Below, piece by piece: positions 58,901 to 64,000 of a DNA stretch of 64,000 nucleotides; the stretch's first letter is position 1; the number at the start of each line of letters is the position of its first letter. The notes below the pieces were generated by a model. The model was not told where the DNA came from and did not search any database. It saw only the letters and a program-made list of their open reading frames with translations. The stretch covers positions 475,001 to 539,000 of the forward strand of contig JAWQEG010000509.1 of NCBI GenBank assembly GCA_033782935.1, in the 5' to 3' direction. This DNA comes from Petrolisthes cinctipes (Eukaryota; Arthropoda; Malacostraca; Decapoda; Porcellanidae). Made by a program: the position numbers and the translations under genes.

Positions 58901-61900
58901 AATGATATCTGCACCCAACTGCATATTGAATCAGGCCTGCAGTTAGCACCAACTGGAGTGATGCTAACCAAATGTTCGCCTGACCACTTTACCTGCCGGG
59001 ACAATCAGTGTGTTCCTCTGGAAAAGGTGTGCAACTCTGAAAATGACTGCACTGATGGAGGGGACGAGATAGACTGCTTCACCGCCCATCCACTCGCCAC
59101 ATACATATCCACCTCACCCCCACAGATTCCCCTCCCCTTCCAAGTTGATGTCAACATTAGGACGGCTGACGTAGACCTGATGAATGCTGCTGTGAGGGCC
59201 AACCTGAGACTAAGGATTTCTTGGGAGGATGCACGAATGGAGATGCGACATCTACAGAATGTTTACAAGAGGCTCACCTTGTATAATAGCACGGTCAGTC
59301 ATTATTGCATATAATTACAGTTCTAAGTAAGGCTAGACTGAGTGGGATTGGACCAACAGAGGGTGGGGACTTGTGGCTTGGTGACCAGGCAGCGCTGCTA
59401 TCTACCACGAGAAAATTAAACTGATTGGGAGCTGCGCAAATTTGATAATTGTGTTGACAATGTATGTCATCACCCGCAGTCACCACCGCTTGCTGGTCGT
59501 GATGAAATATGTCATCACCCTCGGTTTAAGGGTTAACTCCCCCCTGACTGGACCAACCTTTGATGCCCAATTGCGATGCCCTTGACTATTTTCTGTTTCA
59601 CTCTTAATAATATGATTTATGCAAAATTATTGGCTTTCATACAAATTATCTTTTTTTGAGCACCTCCGCTCCTCTATTAAACCTCAACCATATCTTTCTC
59701 ACCGAAAGTCAGATATCAGAAGCAACTAATAACAATTCATACACTGTCTCCTTCTACATATTCAGTCTCCATCCATGATTTCTTGCAAGAATTGGATATT
59801 GTGTACGGAGTATGTACACTTACTCTCACTTGCCCTCATGTTCCCGAACTTGACTCTTTCGAATATTCAACCCTCTGGCTTCAGCTTACCTGTTACTCTC
59901 AAAGTAATTACATCTGTGTTATATATCTCTTCCCTAATTCTACTATCCAAAATTCTTTGACTATCTTATTTCAAAAGTAGAACACATTCTAGCCCATTCT
60001 TCTTTCTCAGAAATCTCCATTTTAGGATATTCAGTGTTCATCACTGCCTTTGGCTCTCATTTCCCTTTACTGATCCCTCTTCTCTATCTTCAACGACCTA
60101 CTCGTAGAGCAACTAGTTCAACACCCTACCCATAATCTAGACCGCTTTGGAGATCAACCTAATATCAGTGACTTATTTCTAACCTCTCCGCTACTTACTT
60201 ATACTGTCGAACTTTACTTTACATTGTGTGTGTGTGTGCGTGCGTGAGTACGACTGATTGCACTTATCAGCATCCTTGAAGCTGTCCCTTCCAATTACAC
60301 CTACAAAAACCAGGCCTTCATCTCCACGCTGGAGTTAGCCCGGTCACGTCGTACACCCTCCGAAACACAAATGCCCAAACGTAGAACTTTCCCCCTCTCC
60401 TACAGATATACGCTCCGTATCTCAACCCCCTAATCCCTGATGGAGGAGGGAGCAACCTCCACAGCACAACCGCATCTCCTTGTGGGACTACAAGGGGTAC
60501 AGATATGTTTGCATCCATAGCAAGGCCCGACAGCAAAAGCTGATTTATGATACCATTGCCACTACATAGCAAACTACTCCTCCCGCATCCATCACCCTAG
60601 CATTTACCTCTCTTACCACACCGTCCATATAAATATTAAACAACCATGGTGACATCACACAGCCTTGACGAATTCCCACCTTAACTCACGTTATTTCCTA
60701 CTCTAACATACGCTCTACTCTTCATGTAGAAACTTTTCACCCCTCTTAATAATTTCTCCCCCAGCCCGTACAACTGCAAAACCTTCCACAACAATTTCTA
60801 TCAATTCTGTCATGTGCTTTCTCGAGATCCATAAATGCCCATGCTACTTCCTTACTGCAAATATCTGGTTCACGCAACCTTTTCCTCTCCTAAAGCCACC
60901 TTGTTCTTCACCAATCACCGCCTCCATACCCTCTCTGACTTTCTTTATCAGCACCTTCCCTATACTTAACAGGCTTTTACCCCTGAAACTCGTACATTGG
61001 TATTTATCCCCTTTTCTCTTATATAGAGGTACAGTCACGAGCATAAGTTTCTTTACCCCCCTGGCGAGAGTTAGGTCGAAGTCGGGGTTGGATATGGACT
61101 AGACGAACAAAAATGGACCAGTTCATAATGTTCTGATGATGCTTCTTGTCACTAGAGGTGTTCACTTGAATACAATAAATTTTACGCCATCGTTAGATAC
61201 TGACTTCCAATGTTCGTTTGCCTGGCCCGTCTCCAACCACAACTTCGACCTCATTCTCGCCATGGGGGTAAAGAAACTTATGCTCGTGACTGTACTACAC
61301 AAGCACTCGCCCAATCTATTGGAACCTTACCACTGTCTAAACATACTATCAACCACCTTACCAACCACTCCATCATACTTGTTCCACCATATTTCAGACA
61401 TTCTACAGCGCATCCATCCAAACCTGAAGCTTTCCCTATTTTCATCTCTCTCTCTCTCTGCCTCTTCCACCTCCTTCTTTCTTATCGGCTCCTCATTTGA
61501 TCCCTCCAACCTGTTTACTCCATTTCCCCTTCCAAACGAAACAATCTCAGCTTCTCTATCCTCATCAAAATTCAGTAATCCCTCAAAATAGTCGGTCCAT
61601 CTCCTCTCAACTGCCTTCTTCTCAACCAGCATGGTACCATCCTCTGCTTTCAGCCTTTCCTCACTCCCTGATGACCCTTTCCTTATCCTCTCGACTTCCT
61701 TCAAAAACATTTTGTTCTTTTCCTGAAAATTTTCAGTTAACTTTCTCCCCCACTTATCATTATTCCATTTAGATTATACCATTTACAAATATAGAACAAA
61801 GTACACTATCTATTATCATAAGTGAGAAAAATCAGACAAACATACAGTAGGTCCCTGTTTTAATATGAGTAAATTTGAGTGCAACAAAATCAGTAGCAGC

Positions 61901-63155
61901 TGATTCTCTGCATACCTAATGATTATTAGCAGAGAGGTAATCACACTGTCGTAAATGTTGACAAGGTGAAGAAAACCCACAATGGCCATCGAAAAGATGG
62001 ACTTCAGGATCTTTTCGTCTGCCATTATGAGTTTACTTCACTATACCAAATGATAATGTAATTAATATGGTACTCACATCATGATGCTGGTCAAGAAAAA
62101 TGATCCTATTAATAGTGTTCTTTGCTCACAGCTCTGGTCACCAAACGTACAGACGTTCAACAGCCTGGAATTCGCTACCACTGCCTCACATCCCGTGATC
62201 ATGGCGAAAAGACTTTCACCTGGCAAGAGGGTGGACGGAGGTGAGAAGGAGTTCTATATTATAATAAAGGAGGTAGTACAGTGTTGGTATATCTGGATGC
62301 GGTTGTGCGTTGGGGGGCTCCCTCCTCCAACAGGGATCGGGGGGTTGGGATGTGGAGTGTGTGTGTGTGCAGGGGAGGGGAGTGGGGGGAGAGTTCTATG
62401 TTTGGGCATTTTGTTTGGGAGGGTGTGCGACGTGACGAGGCTACCTCCAGCGTGGAGAGGAAGGCCTGGTATATGTATGTATATCTGGAGCAACTAATTC
62501 CTCCAAACTATTCCAAGCAATTGGTCCTGTTTTCTGGTGTACTGTGGCGAAATCAAGACTTTCCAATGTACACCAAGAGTGCATTACCCTCTTATGGAAT
62601 TATTTTTAAGATACATATGTATATATATTTTTTTAACTGAAAGAAGCTTAGTGAGTCACTGAGCACTGTTTAGTAAACATTAGATATAGTGTGTGAGTGT
62701 TCTTTAGATTAAACATTTAACTGGTTATTTTTTTGTCCTTAATGTGTTATCCCTACTTTCTATAAATAAAGTCCATTCTTTCCCCTGTCCTTCGAAGCAC
62801 TAAGTTGGTGCAGTGATGGTGTTTTCAGCTGGAGGGGATAATACACTTTTGGTACATTTGAGTGTCTAGATTACTCCATGCAGAATATGCCAGGATACAA
62901 GACCAGGTTAACAATTATAATATTAGATTGTTGCTTGAAATAGTTTAGAGGAATCAGTTTCTCCAGATTTACCAACACTGTACTACCCACTTCCTTAATT
63001 AACGTGGGTGGACTTTTGTAATTGCAGAGTACCTGAGTTTCCCCGGCCATGGCAATCCTGTTGTCAATATTAACGATTTACACACGCACACTTACTGCCG
63101 GTACGATCTCCTGAAATATCCAGACGACATCCAGACCTGTAACATCACATTTCAG
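47698..63155 (+). CDS. Pentraxin / lectin-like / LDLa / Cys-loop receptor-like protein (5 exons, 3' end outside window)
   Basis: Predicted exons are 47698-47982, 52858-52930, 57805-59293, 62132-62240 and 63028-63155, all with AG acceptors, GT donors and matching phases (0, 1, 0, 1, 0). Domain order: pentraxin (FTLCLWFK through VFGQDQDEVDGG and SLTLWDTAL), C-type-lectin-like region, LDLa (CSPDHFTCRDNQC...DGGDEIDC), then the ligand-binding domain of a Cys-loop channel (PFQVDVNI, LRLRISWEDARM, LWSPNVQTFNSLEF, CRYDLLKYPDDIQTC). Such proteins are predicted membrane channel relatives, and multidomain forms of this kind occur in crustaceans. Ligand and ion selectivity cannot be read here. The transmembrane segments must lie past 64000. 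I see no signal peptide in the first exon, so an upstream exon is likely. Two frame changes are needed inside the large exon (near 58373-58379 and 58720-58760), so this is either a pseudogene or contains sequence errors. Confidence 0.75.
48451..51070. mobile_element. 2.6-kb foldback DNA element with 0.7-kb inverted arms
   Basis: The ends are TACAGTCACTCATAAAAGTA and the inverse of TACAGTCACTCATAAAAATT, bounded by TA. The inverted similarity runs inward to about 49155 on the left and about 50208 on the right. Shared blocks include TTCGGGGTTATCTCGGCCAA, TTCTTGGGGAGGTGAAAAAT (and inverse) and ACACGATTATAAACTGTTAG. The right arm has about 150 bp absent from the left (50850-51000). The 1-kb spacer carries a minus-strand 146-codon ORF. 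It lies in intron 1 of the receptor-like gene. Confidence 0.8.
49476..49916 (-). CDS. Unrecognised 146-aa protein with three 31-aa repeats, in foldback element spacer
   Basis: The ORF starts MEIFPLQHVGSPDDLKMCKV. It then has three tandem 31-residue (93-nt) repeats of the form VYMEIHTNINLVAEDSKDQY plus GIKYNGV, a divergent fourth start GKVLYDGKH, and ends NMPSIKFNFKKC. I know no family for it. The repeats are about 90 percent alike at DNA level and keep the frame; several differences change the protein (T/A, N/D, F/Y, I/C). There is no signal peptide or membrane segment. Because 93 is divisible by three, an open frame could persist by chance, and a shadow frame is open on the other strand. It could be the element's own gene, a captured host fragment, or non-coding. 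Confidence 0.35.
   Translation of the reverse strand: MEIFPLQHVGSPDDLKMCKVVQSVSSQGKVYMEIHTNINLVTENSKDQFGIKYNGVGIGRVYMEIHTNINLVAEDSKDQYGIKYNGMSSGRVYMECHTNINLVAEDSKDQYGIKYNGVSIGKVLYDGKHRISDLNMPSIKFNFKKC
51188..51355. repeat. Dispersed repeat (GGGTTGGACCAAGAGAG type)
   Basis: Shares GAGAAAATTAAWCTRRTTGG, then GAGCTGYGCAAATTTG and ATGTSTGTCATCACCCGCAG with 59329-59535. Non-coding; class unknown. Confidence 0.6.
51764..52125 (+). repeat. Foldback repeat, copy 6, split by a MITE
   Basis: CAGTGTTGGTAGTAAATCTGG starts the left arm and the right arm is cut at ...CTTTAATG-TA. Removing 51892-52105 joins it to CCATAAGTGTATTACC, the normal repeat end. Confidence 0.75.
51890..52105. mobile_element. Mariner-type MITE (CAGTCGGCC family)
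   Basis: The ends TACAGTCGGCCTCAGGAATT and TACAGTCGGCCCCAGGAAAT are inverted. It is inserted at a TA in the foldback repeat. Confidence 0.85.
52320..52430 (+). mobile_element. SINE 3' fragment
   Basis: GGCTGGGTGCTAGTTCGGAA and GTCGTGACG, then GGGCCACG...TGTCCAGTGTMGGAACAT match the body of the SINE at 41229. The head is missing. Confidence 0.65.
52858..52930 (+). CDS. Exon B: pentraxin domain, second part
   Basis: A 73-nt exon (ATTGCAG acceptor, T|GTGAGT donor) encoding AITFYDKNSLVSYAINDNEN plus YFNI. It continues the SYA...(D/N)NE pattern of pentraxins. Phase 0 in and phase 1 out match its neighbours. A GA microsatellite follows within 20 bp. Confidence 0.75.
52948..52989. repeat. (GA)n microsatellite
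   Basis: A GA run of about 42 bp, just after the exon B donor. Confidence 0.9.
53096..53318. repeat. Minisatellite with 21-bp and 16-bp units
   Basis: GTGGATTATAGACTAACCTAA (shown here as the two parts GTGGATTATAGACTAA and CCTAA) alternates with a shorter unit lacking CCTAA; about 11 units. Confidence 0.9.
53390..54120. mobile_element. Putative TIR element (GAGGCGCRCCGAAGCA ends)
   Basis: The left end GAGGCGCGCCGAAGCAAAAG and the inverse of the right end GAGGCGCACCGAAGCAGAAG match over about 30 bp. A GCTGAA..TTCAGC-type hairpin lies at 53965-53995. No transposase; target duplication unclear. Confidence 0.55.
54246..54526. mobile_element. Mariner-type MITE (CAGTTGCCCAAG family), strongly palindromic
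   Basis: The ends TACAGTTGCCCAAGAAAAGA are perfect inverted repeats, TA-bounded. The inner arms (GGTTCTGAGTGATCC and inverse) continue most of the way to the centre, so the whole 281 bp can fold. The right TA is also the left TA of the next element. Confidence 0.9.
54525..54681. mobile_element. Mariner-type MITE (CAGTCACGAG family), right end clipped
   Basis: The left end is TACAGTCACGAGTAATAC and the right end GTGTTCGTGACT lacks the final GTA. Confidence 0.65.
54682..55110. mobile_element. MITE remnant interrupted by another MITE
   Basis: AGCCATCATTATAGTATCCA at the left and the inverse of AGCCATAATAAGTGTCCAGG at the right (ending GTCTGTACAG) are the ends of one old element. Its interior AAGCGTTGTAATTGGATCAC matches the 34-kb and 40-kb MITEs. 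It is split by 54751-55007. Confidence 0.6.
54751..55007. mobile_element. Mariner-type MITE (CAGTTGGGGAA family)
   Basis: The inverted ends TACAGTTGGGGAATAATGTA and TACAGTTGGGGAACAAAGTA are bounded by TA. Confidence 0.85.
55197..55425. mobile_element. Mariner-type MITE (CAGTTGGACACATG family), right end altered
   Basis: The left end TACAGTTGGACACATGAATG is matched by the inverse AGTTGGACACATGAATGGGT on the right. A TAGTTG insertion changes the right terminus. Confidence 0.75.
55620..55817 (+). mobile_element. Possible LINE 3' UTR and tail
   Basis: GGAGTGGTGGGTGGGGAGGA resembles the 3' UTR motif of the LINE at 23-24.6 kb. Three tandem TTCCTTTGTA units at the end look like a CR1/L2-type tail. 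Weak call. Confidence 0.4.
55820..57800. other. Intron sequence, no confident gene
   Basis: This lies within intron 2 of the receptor-like gene. A GTGTGACAGTTATGGTG-like degenerate repeat sits near 56330-56500. A minus-strand 106-codon open frame (56809-57129; FNAITKVGVCVAVADRSC ... RREGRSIFAQADSTLMAKL) matches no family I recognise and may be chance. Confidence 0.4.
57805..59293 (+). CDS. Exon C: rest of pentraxin, lectin-like region, LDLa, start of Cys-loop LBD
   Basis: Frame 1 (to about 58370): LVWYPVCVSGQPGSITIWMS, VMVFGQDQDEVDGGYSSGQA, HITSLTLWDTALVGHQMIAW. Frame 2 (to about 58740): NNNLCNSASYGGNLAFMGLL, YSYICPSYQRDWSLSVYI, FHLRVKCLDEDQLLYTYLD; the Cys spacing suggests a C-type-lectin-like fold. 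Frame 3: GSVYFHGVGPYTITLDHND, PVGPLSWKDENDIC, then LDLa CSPDHFTCRDNQCVPLEK with six Cys and an acidic DGGDEIDC calcium site, then PFQVDVNIRTADVDLMNAAV and LRLRISWEDARM. The first shift sits at an A7 run (58373-58379), where six A would restore the frame. An alternative acceptor at 57820 keeps the same phase. Donor ACG|GTCAGT. Confidence 0.75.
59329..59535. repeat. Dispersed repeat (second copy of the 51188 type)
   Basis: GGGATTGGACCAACAGAGG through CATCACCCGCAG, then a tail with a second ATGTCATCACCC and GTTTAAGGGTTAA, as at 51188-51355. It lies just after the exon C donor. Confidence 0.6.
60300..61750 (-). pseudogene. Non-LTR reverse transcriptase, decayed and split by a MITE
   Basis: Minus strand from the high-coordinate side: MFLKEVERIRKGSSGSEERL, KKAVERRWTDYFEGLLNFDE and EVEEAERERDENRESFRFGW (about 61710-61327). 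Then the MITE. Then LYKRKGDKYQCTSFRGKSLL, KVLIKKVREGMEAVIGEEQG and GFRRGKGCVNQIFAVRK (61044-60844). Then, in broken frames, VMSPWLFNIYMDGVVREVNA near 60660, and a 3' UTR to about 60300. This is an RT with the GFR.G.GC.DQIF signature found in many crustacean LINEs. Motif A and the YADD box are not recoverable. Its 3' UTR also occurs at 62298-62479. Confidence 0.75.
61030..61294. mobile_element. Mariner-type MITE (CAGTCACGAGCATAAG family)
   Basis: Inverted arms of about 70 bp start TACAGTCACGAGCATAAGTT and continue TCTTTACCCCC. TA-bounded, 265 bp, inserted in the LINE remnant and separating its RT blocks. Confidence 0.9.
61795..62131. other. Intron 3 sequence, nothing recognised
   Basis: A/T-rich, ending with the exon D polypyrimidine and TCACAG acceptor. 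Confidence 0.4.
62132..62240 (+). CDS. Exon D: Cys-loop ligand-binding domain segment
   Basis: A 109-nt exon encoding LWSPNVQTFNSLEFATTASH and PVIMAKRLSPGKRVDG. W(S/T)P.(V/L)...N is the conserved WxPD-like loop of Cys-loop receptors. TCACAG acceptor, GAG|GTGAGA donor, phases 0 to 1. Confidence 0.75.
62270..62600 (+). repeat. Foldback repeat, copy 7, split by a LINE fragment
   Basis: GTAGTACAGTGTTGGTATAT and CTGGA, then an insertion, then GCAACTAATTCCTCCAAACT to the normal right arm GGCGAAATCAAGACTTTCC. Confidence 0.75.
62298..62479 (+). mobile_element. 182-bp LINE 3'-end insertion with 10-bp target duplication
   Basis: The sequence from TGCGGTTGTGCG to GGAAGGCCTGGT matches, in sense orientation, the 3' UTR of the LINE on the minus strand at 60300-60500. 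TATATCTGGA flanks it on both sides (62288-62297 and 62480-62489). It ends in TATG units. Confidence 0.8.
62925..63000 (-). repeat. Foldback repeat fragment, copy 8 (reverse)
   Basis: AGTTTAGAGGAATCAGTTTC and CCAACACTGTACTACC are the inverse of the usual left arm. It ends 27 bp before exon E. Confidence 0.6.
63028..63155 (+). CDS. Exon E: Cys-loop signature exon
   Basis: A 128-nt exon encoding EYLSFPGHGNPVVNINDLHT and HTYCRYDLLKYPDDIQTCNI before TFQ. The two cysteines are exactly 13 residues apart, as in Cys-loop receptors. The usual FPFD is YPDD. TTGCAG acceptor, CAG|GTGAGA donor. No further exon is seen to 64000. Confidence 0.8.
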
Positions 63156-63244
63156 GTGAGACCGTGAGAGAGAAGAAAGGTGCTTAGGATAATCGGGGCT
63201 TACCTTCCTCGATATAATCAGTATTTTCCTAGCTTCATCAAGCA

Positions 63245-63400
63245 ATACAATGTTGGGGAATATGGAGCAACTGATTTACTCCAAACTATAGTATATCCAA
63301 GAAACAGGTCACCATTATTTTTGTTAAATTTATCCTGTTTCCTGGTATACTTTGAAGGAGTCAAGGCACTCCAGTGTACCAAAAAGTATACTGACCCCTA
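63245..63400 (+). repeat. Foldback repeat, copy 9
   Basis: CAATGTTGGGGAATATGGAG ... CTTTGAAGGAGTCAAGGCACTCC with the palindromic core. Confidence 0.7.
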
Positions 63401-63692
63401 AACAACGAAATAAGATATTTTGATTGCCTGGAAATTCTATGTGTTTCCATCTAACTAAATGATGAAGGAGATACTACATTATATTGACGAAATAGATCTG
63501 CAATTCCTACAACTGATTACCAGGAGAGGTTGCTAAGAGTTTTTCAGTATAACAGATAATATAAAAGTTAGAAAACTCAGCCTTAACTTCCTGGTAGGTT
63601 GATTTTTTTTTTCTTCCTTCATTCTTCTGACACTGGACGCGAGCTGCATGAAGCTCTTTACTGAAGCCCAGTTCTTAATCAAGGGGAGATCC

Positions 63693-63840
63693 TCTTGATG
63701 GTTAATTGGAAGGTCTCTAAATTCCTTCAAACTATGCCAGAAACAGACGCCCTCAATAATACTAACTTGGGGTCTGTTACGTGGCATAGTTTGGAGTAAT
63801 CAGAGAACTTCCTGTTCACCAACAAAAGAATTTCCCCTTA
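63693..63840. repeat. Foldback repeat (AAACTATGCCAG subfamily), intact
   Basis: CCTTCAAACTATGCCAGAAA and the inverse GTGGCATAGTTTGGAGTAAT form the stem. It matches the split copy at 40475-41025. Confidence 0.7.
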
Positions 63841-63869
63841 ACCCACACCCACAGACACACACACACACA

Positions 63870-64000
63870 TCTTCTGTACTGGCACTTAACCAGAGAAAGA
63901 GGATTGTGAAGTTAAATCCCGAATACTACAGCTGTTATGGGACCAGCCCATATGGGGTGTTTTGCAACATTTAATGGTAGTAAGATAAGGGTTTCGTGGT
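63870..64000 (-). mobile_element. SINE fragment (reverse orientation), cut by window end
   Basis: The minus strand has AAAACACCCCATATGGGCTG and CCCATAACAGCTGTAGTATT, matching the SINE body at 41370-41410. Confidence 0.6.

Overview
This is a eukaryotic, non-coding-rich window that looks like an arthropod genome, most likely a decapod crustacean. The reasons are the very dense microsatellites, the mix of Harbinger, P-like, Tc1/mariner and hAT DNA transposons with several non-LTR retrotransposon clades, and one host gene whose domain order (pentraxin, C-type-lectin-like, LDLa, Cys-loop ligand-binding domain) I associate with crustacean receptor-like proteins. No bacterial operons, rRNA or CRISPR are present. 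The species assignment is inference.

Layout. 1-697: A/T-rich sequence with no gene. 698-4421: an internally deleted PIF/Harbinger element (family A copy 1). 4425-9316: a second Harbinger element (family B) directly abutting it, with an intron-containing Myb/SANT-like gene, a transposase remnant and a nested hAT MITE. 9.3-13.0 kb: two mariner-type MITEs, then microsatellites and minisatellites. 13028-17899: Harbinger A copy 2. 18645-20176: a P-like element with perfect 8-bp target duplications. 20677-21321: a Harbinger-type MITE. 22.5-24.6 kb: pyrimidine repeats and a decayed CR1/jockey-like LINE. 24.6-28.0 kb: low-complexity DNA and foldback repeats. 28056-32929: Harbinger A copy 3, inverted and nearly identical to copy 2. 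33.9-42.1 kb: MITEs, a 5.5-kb I-like LINE with gag, APE, RT and RNase H (broken), and a tRNA-derived SINE. 42.4-47.7 kb: tandem repeats. One G-rich minisatellite there has been split by a mariner MITE, a 2.8-kb P-like element and that element's own MITE.

47698-63155 onward: the one convincing host gene. Five plus-strand exons with matching splice phases encode a pentraxin domain, a lectin-like region, an LDLa module and the start of a Cys-loop receptor ligand-binding domain ending in a C-X13-C loop. The transmembrane part lies beyond the window. Its introns hold a 2.6-kb foldback element carrying an unrecognised 146-aa three-repeat ORF, several MITEs and a broken LINE. The large exon needs two frame changes, so the gene is either a pseudogene or carries sequence errors.

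The main theme is nested transposition. At several places element order can be read from clean target duplications: GAGTACAG, GGAGGGAC, TTGTWCAC, TATATCTGGA and many TA sites. The least explained object is the foldback element at 48451-51070 with its repeat protein.
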